The notes beneath the pieces were generated by a model that had not been told where the DNA came from, did not search any database, and saw nothing but the letters and a program-made list of their open reading frames with translations. From NCBI GenBank assembly GCA_963747535.1, contig CAVVFX010000011.1, positions 62,001 through 126,000 on the forward strand: a stretch of 64,000 nucleotides of DNA. The letters are read 5' to 3'. A program made the translations under genes and the position numbers. Below are positions 33,716 through 41,404 of this stretch, piece by piece (the first letter of the stretch is position 1; each line of letters begins with the position of its first letter). The stretch comes from CAVVFX01 sp963747535. Lineage in GTDB: Bacteria > Acidobacteriota > Terriglobia > Bryobacterales > Bryobacteraceae.

Positions 33716-34315
33716 CTATAAATTTTCCAGCAGATGACCCATCTTCGTCTTCTTGGTGTGCAGATACGCGGCACGCGTCACGGCTTCCGGCGCGATGCAC
33801 GGAACCCGTTCGACCACCTCGATGCCGGCCTGCTCCATCGCCCGCACTTTGTCAGGATTATTCGACAACAGCCGGATCTGCGAGACGCCCAAATACTTCA
33901 GGATGGACGCCGGAAGCTCATAATCCCGTAGATCCGATTCGAACCCCAGCCGCTCGTTGGCTTCCACCGTATCGGCGCCCTGATCCTGCAACTGATAAGC
34001 GCGCAGCTTGTTCATCAGGCCGATGCCGCGGCCTTCTTTCTTCTCGTAGATGAGCAGCCCGCGTCCTTCCTCGCCGATCTGGATCAACGACATGTCGAGT
34101 TGTGCCCGGCAGTCGCAGCGCAGGCTGTGGAAGACATCGCCAGTCAGGCATTCCGAGTGTACCCGGACGAGTGGCGGAGTTCCGGTGACACCGCCCAACT
34201 TGAGCACCACGGCTTCCTCGGGTTCCGGTTCTCCCGCGATGCGGCGTTCGAAGCCATAAATGCGAAAATGGCCGTACTCTGACGGGAAATCGGCTTCGGC
34301 GATTTTAGACAGCAT
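33716..34315 (-). CDS. ribA: GTP cyclohydrolase II
   Basis: 199 residues from ATG 34315. It catalyses the first committed step of riboflavin synthesis, opening GTP. The zinc site is complete (Cys56, Cys67, Cys69 in SECLTGDVFHSLRCDC) and the GTP-binding and catalytic block RGLLIYEKKEGRGIGLMNK is intact, then YQLQDQGADTVEANERLGF. This is the RibA-only form without the RibB domain. A longer frame to 34414 adds unlike residues reading back over the divergent kinase gene's start, so I use the shorter one. No other rib gene is nearby. Confidence 0.95.
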   Translation of the reverse strand: MLSKIAEADFPSEYGHFRIYGFERRIAGEPEPEEAVVLKLGGVTGTPPLVRVHSECLTGDVFHSLRCDCRAQLDMSLIQIGEEGRGLLIYEKKEGRGIGLMNKLRAYQLQDQGADTVEANERLGFESDLRDYELPASILKYLGVSQIRLLSNNPDKVRAMEQAGIEVVERVPCIAPEAVTRAAYLHTKKTKMGHLLENL

Positions 34316-34352
34316 GATCTCGTTTGGTTGCGATGTAATACTTTCAGTATAA

Positions 34353-35648
34353 GTGGAACGCCTTCTGATCACGCTGCTCATCCGGCTGGGAGTCATTGCC
34401 AGTGTTGCCAGCATCGCAGTTCGCTACCTTCCCTTTCGCCGCGCCCTGCTGCGCGAGACCCGCACGTTTCGCGAACAATTTCATTTCGCCCTCTGGTTCG
34501 GCGGCGTGTTCGGCCTGCTGGCTAGCATCCGAGTGGTCAGCATTCATGGCTATGAAGCCCTCGACCTCGGGTTGGAGGGGAGTTTCCTCGCCGGACTCCT
34601 TGGCGGCTACGCGCCGGGACTGATCGCCGGACTCCTCATCTCAATCCCCGGCATGGCAGCCTCGGAGTACCTGACTCTGCCCTTGCTTGCAGGCATCGGT
34701 GTCATGGGCGGGCTGTTGCGCGATTTCGCCAGCGATCCGGAAGAAATCTGGCGCCTCTCTCCGTTTATCGATCTCAATGTGTGGCGGGCACTGAAGGGCT
34801 TCAAGTTTTTTCCGGTGGCTTTCGCGCTGGCGGTCTTCTTCTGCGAATTCCTGCGCCAGTTTCTGGGCCATTTCTTCGCACCGCGTATCTTCCTCCTCCA
34901 TCCTGCGTGGGGCGCTCCGCACGATGTCAGCGCTCTACTCCTCTACCTGGCTGCTTTCGCTGCCGTTACGCTCCCCTTGAAGGTCTGGAACAATACGCGC
35001 AACGAGATGAAGCTGGAGCAGCAGAAGAATTTGTTGATGGAGGCGCGTCTGCAGGCGCTCACCAGCCAGATCAACCCGCATTTCCTGTTCAACACGCTCA
35101 ACTCGGTCTCGTCTCTGATCCGCACCAATCCCGAACAGGCGCGCGTGATGATCCTCAAGCTCTCGCGTATTCTCCGGCGCCTCCTGCGCAAACACGAGCA
35201 TCTCAGTCCGCTGCGCGACGAACTCGATTTCATCGACGACTATCTTTCCATTGAGCAGATTCGCTATGGCGGCAAACTTCGGTTCGAGAAGCACATCGAG
35301 CCGCGCACCCTGGACATGCTTGTCCCGAGCATGCTGCTTCAGCCGCTGGTGGAGAACTGCATCAAACACGGGTTGAGCGGGAAAGTGGAGGGCGGTACGA
35401 TCGTGCTCCGCGCCCGGCGGGAGCGGTCGATGCTCCACGTTAGCGTGGAGGACGATGGCGCAGGCATTTCGCAGGATCGCCTCTCGAATCTGATGGGCAG
35501 CGGCATCGGCGTCAACAACGTCAGCGAGCGTTTGAAGGTCCTGTTCGGGGAGGAGGGCCTGTTGCGAATCGAGAGCGTGGAGGGACACGGCACGCTCGTC
35601 GAAATCCAGGTCCCGGAAAGCCCCCAAGGCGCACTCGCAGCAGTCTGA
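34353..35648 (+). CDS. LytS-type sensor histidine kinase
   Basis: 431 residues from GTG 34353. The N-terminal ~200 residues hold six or so membrane helices, similar to the 5TM-LYT sensor region, with a soluble gap about 125-150. A short coiled coil leads to the His_kinase domain with the phospho-acceptor box SQINPHFLFNTLNS (His about 243), LQPLVENCIKHGL (N box), and an ATPase domain with DDGAGIS and GSGIGVNNVSERL. This family normally works with a LytTR response regulator, but none is adjacent. It lies head to head with ribA, 37 bases between starts. Confidence 0.88.
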   Translation: MERLLITLLIRLGVIASVASIAVRYLPFRRALLRETRTFREQFHFALWFGGVFGLLASIRVVSIHGYEALDLGLEGSFLAGLLGGYAPGLIAGLLISIPGMAASEYLTLPLLAGIGVMGGLLRDFASDPEEIWRLSPFIDLNVWRALKGFKFFPVAFALAVFFCEFLRQFLGHFFAPRIFLLHPAWGAPHDVSALLLYLAAFAAVTLPLKVWNNTRNEMKLEQQKNLLMEARLQALTSQINPHFLFNTLNSVSSLIRTNPEQARVMILKLSRILRRLLRKHEHLSPLRDELDFIDDYLSIEQIRYGGKLRFEKHIEPRTLDMLVPSMLLQPLVENCIKHGLSGKVEGGTIVLRARRERSMLHVSVEDDGAGISQDRLSNLMGSGIGVNNVSERLKVLFGEEGLLRIESVEGHGTLVEIQVPESPQGALAAV

Positions 35649-35717
35649 TTTTGTTGACCAGCTACAGATAGGCAGCTGATAATTGACAACTGACGACTGA
35701 TAACCGACGACGGACAA

Positions 35718-37820
35718 CTACCCCCGGCGCAGCAGCCTGACCTGGCTCTCCGATTTGTGATTCCGCTCGGTCGGGCGAACATAAGTTCCATCGGATTGCT
35801 GATACCAGCTCTTGGCCGTATCGGCCAGGTAGGTTTCGAGGATCTCATCTTTCAATCGCGCAGCCAGGTTCTTATTGTGGATGGGAAACGCGAGTTCCAC
35901 GCGCCGTGTGAGATTGCGCGGCATAAAATCCGCGCTCGACAGATAGATTTCTTCCTCGCCGCCATTGGCGAAGTAGTAAATCCGGCTGTGCTCCAGAAAG
36001 CGGCCGACAATGCTGGTGACTCGGATATTCTCGCTGATCTCCGGTATCCCGGGCCGCAGACTCGATAGTCCCCGCACGATCAGGTCGATCTTCACCCCCG
36101 CCTGTGAAGCCTCGTACAACAGCCGGATCATGGGCGGGTCTTCAATGGCGTTCATCTTAAAGATGAGATGTCCTCCGCGGCCGGCGGCCTGGTGCCCGAT
36201 TTCGCGGCGGATGAGCGCGGCGAACTGCTCGCGCAAAGCGACCGGCGCGACCAGCAATTTGCGATAGTCCTGCTTGCGTGAATAGCCGGTGAGATAGTTG
36301 AACAGGTCGGTCACGTCCGCGCCGATCTGCTCGTCCGCGGTGAAAAGTCCGATATCGGTGTAGAGCCGCGCGGTGGCTGCGTTATAGTTTCCCGTCGCGA
36401 GATGCACGTAACGGCGGATCTCGCCGCCTTCGCGGCGCACCACCAGCGCGACCTTGGAATGCACCTTCAACCCCACCAACCCGTAGACTACGTGGACGCC
36501 CTCGCTCTCCAGCTTGCGGGCCCACTCGATGTTGCTCTCCTCGTCGAACCGTGCTTTCAACTCCACCAGTACGGCCACCTGCTTGCCATTTTCGGCAGCC
36601 TCCAGCAGTGCTTCTACGATAGGCGAATTCTTACCCGTACGATACAGCGTGGTCTTGATGGCCAGTACGTTGGGATCCTTGGCCGCGCGCCGGAAGAACT
36701 CTACTACCGGCTGGAAAGACTCGTAAGGATGATGCAGCAGAACATCCTCGCGCTTGATGACGGCGTAAAGATCCTCCTCGGCTTTGGGCGACAAGGCCGG
36801 AGGTACGTAGGGAACGAAAGGCTTGTCCTTCAGCTCGGGACGTTCGAGCGACAGGAGTTGGCGGAGGCGTCCAAGATCGAGTACGCCTTTTACCGGATAG
36901 ACTTCCTCCCGTCCGATCTCCAGATTGCTGGTGAGAATATCGATGACGCTCTCGGGAGTGCGCGACTCCACCTGCAGCCGGACCACGTCGCGGAAACGCC
37001 GTGAGGAGACCGCCTCTTCGATGGTCTCCAGAAGATCGTCGCTCTCGATCTCCTGAATGGCGACATCGGCGTCGCGCGTCACGTGGAAGGGGTGAGCGTC
37101 GATGATGCGCAAGTCGGGAAAAAGATACTGCAGGTTGGCCGCGATGATCTGCTCCAGCCAGACGAACGTGTACACTGAAGCGCCGCGGCGTTTCTTGATG
37201 GATGGCAGTTCGACGAGTTGGGACAGCGTATCGGGAACTTTGACCCGCGCAAAGCGTTCCTCACCGTCTTCTATCAGAACCGCGAGACTCAGCGAGAGAT
37301 TTGAAATGTGAGGGAACGGACGGCCGGTGTCCGAAGCGAGCGGCGTGAGTACGGGAAAGACGAGACGGTGAAAATAGTCGTCCGCGGCAGCGGTCTGCTC
37401 ATCGTTGAGGTCGGAGTAGTCGATGATGTGGATGCCCTCGGCGCTCAGGGCGGGTTGCAGTTGCTCCCGGTAAAGCCTGTAGGCATCGGCCACCAGCGGA
37501 CGCACCGCGTCGCCGATGGCGTTGAGTTGTTGCTGCGGAGTCTTCCCATCGGGGCTGAGCTCGACGACGTTCTTCTCCACCTGTTGCATAATGCCGGCCA
37601 CGCGAACCATAAAGAATTCGTCGATGTTGGAGCTGAAGATGGAAAGAAACTTGATTCGTTCCAGCAGCTTGTTGGCGGGATCGGCGGCTTCCGCGAGAAC
37701 GCGCCGCTGGAACTCGAGAAGACTGAGTTCGCGGCTGATAAAGAGACTGGGGTCTCGCAGGTCAACGACTGGAGCGGGGACGCTCTTCAGGGCCGCCCGC
37801 GAAGCCCGCTTCTTGGTCAT
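35718..37820 (-). CDS. ppk1: Polyphosphate kinase 1
   Basis: 700 residues from ATG 37820. It makes inorganic polyphosphate from ATP. Conserved blocks are present: SRELSLLEFQRRVL at the N-terminus, SSNIDEFFMVRVAG, HHPYESFQPVVEFFRRAA, AIKTTLYRT, KVHSKVALVVRREGG and YVHLATGNYNAATARLYTDI with the autophosphorylated histidine region, and AVLVELKARFDEESNI. Length is normal. The frame is open up to 37862 through a palindromic repeat that lies in the leader, so the shorter start is used. No exopolyphosphatase gene is adjacent. Confidence 0.95.
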   Translation of the reverse strand: MTKKRASRAALKSVPAPVVDLRDPSLFISRELSLLEFQRRVLAEAADPANKLLERIKFLSIFSSNIDEFFMVRVAGIMQQVEKNVVELSPDGKTPQQQLNAIGDAVRPLVADAYRLYREQLQPALSAEGIHIIDYSDLNDEQTAAADDYFHRLVFPVLTPLASDTGRPFPHISNLSLSLAVLIEDGEERFARVKVPDTLSQLVELPSIKKRRGASVYTFVWLEQIIAANLQYLFPDLRIIDAHPFHVTRDADVAIQEIESDDLLETIEEAVSSRRFRDVVRLQVESRTPESVIDILTSNLEIGREEVYPVKGVLDLGRLRQLLSLERPELKDKPFVPYVPPALSPKAEEDLYAVIKREDVLLHHPYESFQPVVEFFRRAAKDPNVLAIKTTLYRTGKNSPIVEALLEAAENGKQVAVLVELKARFDEESNIEWARKLESEGVHVVYGLVGLKVHSKVALVVRREGGEIRRYVHLATGNYNAATARLYTDIGLFTADEQIGADVTDLFNYLTGYSRKQDYRKLLVAPVALREQFAALIRREIGHQAAGRGGHLIFKMNAIEDPPMIRLLYEASQAGVKIDLIVRGLSSLRPGIPEISENIRVTSIVGRFLEHSRIYYFANGGEEEIYLSSADFMPRNLTRRVELAFPIHNKNLAARLKDEILETYLADTAKSWYQQSDGTYVRPTERNHKSESQVRLLRRG

Positions 37821-37832
37821 TTTAAAATGTGT

Positions 37833-37850
37833 GACAGACTTTAGTCTGTC
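37833..37850. repeat. Small hairpin repeat (family F), copy beside ppk1
   Basis: GACAGACT-TT-AGTCTGTC, a perfect 8-bp stem. A second, less perfect copy (GACAGACTTTAGTTTGCTC) lies at 38065-38083, so the two bracket the SGNH-hydrolase remnant. It sits in the ppk1 leader. Confidence 0.65.
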
Positions 37851-38040
37851 CTCAGAAACCATCCGCGCGTAGTTGCATCATTGCGGAAGAACTTCAACAT
37901 CAGCTCGGCGATCTTAGCCGACCCTTTATCCGAAGGGTGCAGACCGTCTTCCCGGACGTCCTCGCGCAAGTATACCAGTCCGTCCTGGCGTCCCGTAACG
38001 CCGTCGGCCCAGAGGTACGGACCCCATTTGGGTTTCCTCT
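37841..38040 (-). pseudogene. 3' remnant of an SGNH/GDSL-type hydrolase gene
   Basis: On the minus strand from about 38040 the frame reads KWGPYLWADGVTGRQDGLVY, then LREDVREDGLHPSDKGSAKI and AELMLKFFRNDATTRGWF before a TAA at 37841-37843. The D-G-L-H-P-S-D block is the Asp-x-x-His end of the SGNH hydrolase triad (usually D-G-T-H-P-S). A TAG stop lies just upstream in the same frame and the catalytic-serine half is missing. It is therefore a gene tail, bracketed by two family F repeats. Confidence 0.6.
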
Positions 38041-38184
38041 ATACCCTACTTCACACCACTGCGGGACAGACTTTAGTTTGCTCAGGATGTCTCAAATGAT
38101 TTAGTTCGGATCAACTCGGTCAGGGAACAGGCCGTCCGGCGAAACGCGCGTGATTCTCTTCTGCTTCTTCTACAATAAGAGTTC

Positions 38185-39573
38185 ATGCCCACTGGAACTG
38201 AACAGTTTGTCGAAGACAACCGCGAGCGCTTGCTCGAAGAGTTAAAAGAGTTGATCCGCATCCCCAGCATCAGCACCGCTCCCGAGCACAAGCAGGACGT
38301 GCACAAGGCCGCCGAATACGTGGCCGCGAAGCTGCGCGATGCCGGGATGGAGAACGTCGAGATCATCGAGACCGAGCGCCATCCTCTGGTCTACGCCGAC
38401 TGGCTGCACGCCCCGGGGAAGCCCACCGTGCTCTGCTATGGTCACTTCGACGTGCAGCCGGCCGATCCGCTGGAACTGTGGGAGACGCCGCCGTTCGAGC
38501 CGTCGATCCGCAACGGCAACCTATACGCGCGCGGGTCCGCCGACGACAAGGGCCAGATGTACATGCACATCAAAGCCATCGAAGCGTTGCGCGCCGTCAA
38601 CGGCACACTGCCGGTCAATATCAAATTTCTGGTCGAGGGCGAGGAAGAGGTGGGTGGCGTTTCGATCGCGCAGTATGTCGCCGCCAACCCCGAAAAGCTC
38701 AAGGCCGATGTCGCCTTGGTTTCGGACACCTCCATGTATGAGCCGGGCATGCCCACGCTCGATATCGGTTTGCGCGGCCTGATTTACATGGAACTCGAGT
38801 CGCAAGGTCCCGCGCGCGATCTGCACTCCGGAGTCTATGGGGGCGCCGCGCCCAATGCGGTGTTCGGCCTCATCGAGTTTCTGGCCAAGGTTAAAAACAG
38901 CAAAGGACAAATCAAAGTGCCGGGATTCTACGCCGACGTCGCGCCTCCCGCATCCGGTGAAAAGGAAAGCTGGGCGAAGCTGCCGTTCAGCGAGAAGAAG
39001 TTTCTGAAAGAGGAAGTGGGTTCGACCAAGCTCACAGGGGAGCCGGGCTTCTCTGTCTTAGAGCGGACGTGGGCGCGGCCGACCTTCGAAGTCCACGGCA
39101 TCGGTGGCGGGTTCACCGGCCCGGGCAGCAAAACCGTGATCCCCGCCAAAGCCGTCGCGAAGATCAGTTTCCGACTGGTACCCAACCAGGATCCTGACAA
39201 GATCGTCGAGAGCTTCCGCGCGTTTATCAAGAAGAACACGCCCAAAGGGATCAAGCTGGAATTGCGGGTGCTCGGCGCGAGTCCCGGACTGATGGTGAAT
39301 CCCGATCATCCGGCCATCCGGGTGGCATCCAAGGCGTTCAGCGATATCTTCAACGCGCCGACCGTGTTCACACGGTCGGGAGGCTCGATTCCCATCGTCG
39401 GTGATTTCGCCACGCACTTGAAGATCCCGACGATCCTGATGGGCTTCGGACTTCCCGATGACGGGCTGCACTCGCCCAACGAAAAGTACAACGTGGAGAA
39501 CTACTACAAAGGCATCATGACGATCGCTCACTTTTTCGAGCAGTACGGTGGGGCAGAGGAATCGGGGAATTGA
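38185..39573 (+). CDS. M20-family dipeptidase / peptidase
   Basis: 462 residues. Metal and catalytic motifs of the M20 family are present: CYGHFDVQPADP (about 88-99), ARGSADDKGQ with the bridging Asp, and VEGEEEVGG with the catalytic Glu pair; a dimerisation domain follows (RDLHSGVYGGAAPNA) and the final metal His is in GLPDDGLHSPNE. It probably cleaves dipeptides or N-acyl amino acids in the cytosol; no signal peptide is seen. Start ATG 38185 fits the family N-terminus. The next gene follows after about 150 bases that contain a family C repeat. Confidence 0.93.
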   Translation: MPTGTEQFVEDNRERLLEELKELIRIPSISTAPEHKQDVHKAAEYVAAKLRDAGMENVEIIETERHPLVYADWLHAPGKPTVLCYGHFDVQPADPLELWETPPFEPSIRNGNLYARGSADDKGQMYMHIKAIEALRAVNGTLPVNIKFLVEGEEEVGGVSIAQYVAANPEKLKADVALVSDTSMYEPGMPTLDIGLRGLIYMELESQGPARDLHSGVYGGAAPNAVFGLIEFLAKVKNSKGQIKVPGFYADVAPPASGEKESWAKLPFSEKKFLKEEVGSTKLTGEPGFSVLERTWARPTFEVHGIGGGFTGPGSKTVIPAKAVAKISFRLVPNQDPDKIVESFRAFIKKNTPKGIKLELRVLGASPGLMVNPDHPAIRVASKAFSDIFNAPTVFTRSGGSIPIVGDFATHLKIPTILMGFGLPDDGLHSPNEKYNVENYYKGIMTIAHFFEQYGGAEESGN

Positions 39574-39579
39574 GAACTG

Positions 39580-39653
39580 CCGCAGATGACCGCAGCTAAA
39601 CGAAGATTGAAAATCCAAGACTCATCTGCGTTCATCCGCGTTCATCTGCGGCC
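39580..39653. repeat. Family C repeat, copy 2
   Basis: Left arm CCGCAGATGACCGCAG (39580-39595); right arm carries the tandem ATCTGCG TTCATCCGCG TTCATCTGCGG (about 39623-39651). The arms are partly inverted. The plan matches the repeat pair beside the dead GxxExxY gene at 592-696. Confidence 0.65.
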
Positions 39654-39723
39654 AGTAAATTTTTCGGCAACCCGGTCGCATCGTGAGTCGCACTCGGCCT
39701 ATCCAAAGTGCCCGCATCGAGCG

Positions 39724-40863
39724 TTGCGCATCGGCGGGCTAGCTTTGGCCCTTGCTCTCGCGGCCCAGGCTGCGGAAACATCGATCGACGAACTCGTCGG
39801 GATCGTCCGGTCGGGCATTCAGCAGCACACGCCGGATAAATTGCTGGCGAAGTCGCTCCACAAACTGACGCTCAGCCGGCAGATGAACCTCCGGGTCATC
39901 GAGGAGCTGGAGAGTGAAGGCGCGGGCCCGGAAGCGGTCGCAGCTCTGGACGCACTCCTTGATGCTTCTAAAAAGAAGCCGGAACCGTCGACCGTCCCAC
40001 CATTCCAATCGCCGGCGCGCCCGACGGTGGAAGAGCAGAAGCAATTCTTTCACCTGGTGAACGTCAATGCCATGCATTACGCCGCTGGGCTGCCGGATTT
40101 CATTTGCACCCAGATTGTACGGCGTTACCAGCTGACCCCGGTCCCTCCACCGGGTTCCGATCGAAGACGAGGCCAACTGGCGCAGCCCATCGGAGCAGGA
40201 TTCTGGATCCCGACGGATGTTCTCACGGTCAAGCTCAGCTACCTCGATAATCACGAGAACTACCAGCTCATCCTGGTGAATGGACACAAGACGAAGGATG
40301 CGTACGAATCTTCGGGAGGGGCCATCTCCGAGGGGGACTTTGGCAGCACGCTGCTCGAAATCTTTTCGCCCGAGAGCGGCACCAAATTCCATTGGGACCA
40401 CTGGACTCATTTGCGCAAGCGCCTCACGCGGGTCTACGCATATCGCACGGAACGGGACCGGTCGCACTATAGAATTGGTTATGCCCTGCCAGGCGGCGAG
40501 CGCAAAACCGTAATCGCCGGCCGTCGTGGCTTCATCTATGCCGACGATGCCACTCAAATGGTGATGCGCATCGTGGGTGAAGCGATCGATATCCCGCTAG
40601 GCTTTCAGGTGACGGCGCAGGCGACCGTATTGGACTATGATTACGCCATCATCAGCGGCAAGCCGTTCCTGTTGCCCTTGCGTGCCGACGAGCGCCTGTT
40701 CTCTGCGCGGTTGCAGTTCAAGAACGTGGTGGAGTTCCACGATTACCGTAAGTTCACAGGAGAATCGACTATCTCCTTCGACTTGCCGGATCCGGATGCC
40801 GGAAAAAGGACCCCCGCCAACGCGCCTAAAGAAGACGCGCCTAAAGACGACGCACCTAAGTAA
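39724..40863 (+). CDS. Secreted protein of an acidobacterial conserved type, function unknown
   Basis: About 379 residues from TTG 39724, which gives a clean signal peptide (RIGGLALALALAAQAAE). The only upstream ATG (39586) lies inside the family C repeat, so I reject that longer form. An N-terminal helical part (about 20-75) precedes a Pro-rich linker and a domain with LPDFICTQIVRRY, LILVNGHKTKDAYESSGG, ISEGDFGSTLLEIF and a late FKNVVEFHDYRKF. I recall this pattern from many secreted acidobacterial proteins with no assigned role. The C-terminus is a Lys/Asp/Pro-rich repeat (APKEDAPKDDAPK). Confidence 0.75.
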   Translation: MRIGGLALALALAAQAAETSIDELVGIVRSGIQQHTPDKLLAKSLHKLTLSRQMNLRVIEELESEGAGPEAVAALDALLDASKKKPEPSTVPPFQSPARPTVEEQKQFFHLVNVNAMHYAAGLPDFICTQIVRRYQLTPVPPPGSDRRRGQLAQPIGAGFWIPTDVLTVKLSYLDNHENYQLILVNGHKTKDAYESSGGAISEGDFGSTLLEIFSPESGTKFHWDHWTHLRKRLTRVYAYRTERDRSHYRIGYALPGGERKTVIAGRRGFIYADDATQMVMRIVGEAIDIPLGFQVTAQATVLDYDYAIISGKPFLLPLRADERLFSARLQFKNVVEFHDYRKFTGESTISFDLPDPDAGKRTPANAPKEDAPKDDAPK

Positions 40864-40869
40864 TCCGCT

Positions 40870-41073
40870 ATGACGAACCGTCTGCTCTTGGCCTGGCGCC
40901 TCGCGAAAGGCTATCGCCTGGCTCCTTGGCGCAGTCCTTACTTACGGTGGCGGATTGAGACTTATTCCGGGGTGCACGCGGAATCCATCACTGCGCGGAC
41001 GTTCATCGGCTATTGCTGGAGCCATCGGCGTGAACTCTGGCGCTACTTGGATTGGGCCGCGAGAAAAGGGTGA
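40870..41073 (+). CDS. Small basic conserved-type protein
   Basis: 67 residues starting six bases after the previous stop, so probably the same transcript. The sequence is rich in Trp, Arg and Tyr (LAPWRSPYLRWRIETYSG ... CWSHRRELWRYLDWAARK). The central S-P-Y-L-R-W-R-I-E-T-Y motif is one I recall from short acidobacterial proteins of unknown role. No signal or membrane segment. Confidence 0.6.
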   Translation: MTNRLLLAWRLAKGYRLAPWRSPYLRWRIETYSGVHAESITARTFIGYCWSHRRELWRYLDWAARKG

Positions 41074-41404
41074 ATGCCGGTTCACGCCAATTCGATCTCG
41101 GGGACACTCTCGGGCGACTCCACCCTCACTCCCACCGGTACGCCGGGCGTTTTCGTCCGAGCTTCACCGGCGACGGAGACGACACGACTTACCGACACAA
41201 TCGCTCAGAGGGCCCTAGACGGTCGCGGCTCGGAAGTCGTTGCTGAGCCGCGCGCGTTAAGCAAGCGGTTCCGTACGGCAATTTTTGCAAGTAGTAATAG
41301 TTTTCTGGCGCCGGCGGCGCGGGGCGATGGCCCGTCAACGCGCTCCCCAACCCGTCTGGTGCGCGTGCTAAGCCGGTTTGGCACGGCTGCTAAAATGGAT
41401 TAAC
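41074..41404. other. Intergenic stretch holding family A repeat
   Basis: No gene seen. 41221-41296 is a near copy of 2821-2894 (CGGCTCGGAAGTCGTTGCTG, AAGCAAGCGGTTCCGTACGG, TTTTTGCAAGTAG). Confidence 0.55.
41221..41296 (+). repeat. Dispersed repeat family A, copy 3
   Basis: Differs from copy 2 only at a few positions, including CGCGCGTT for GGAAGCG and one missing T in GGTTCCG. The left end (GTACCAAGTTGCAA) is absent, so this copy is truncated. Confidence 0.75.
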
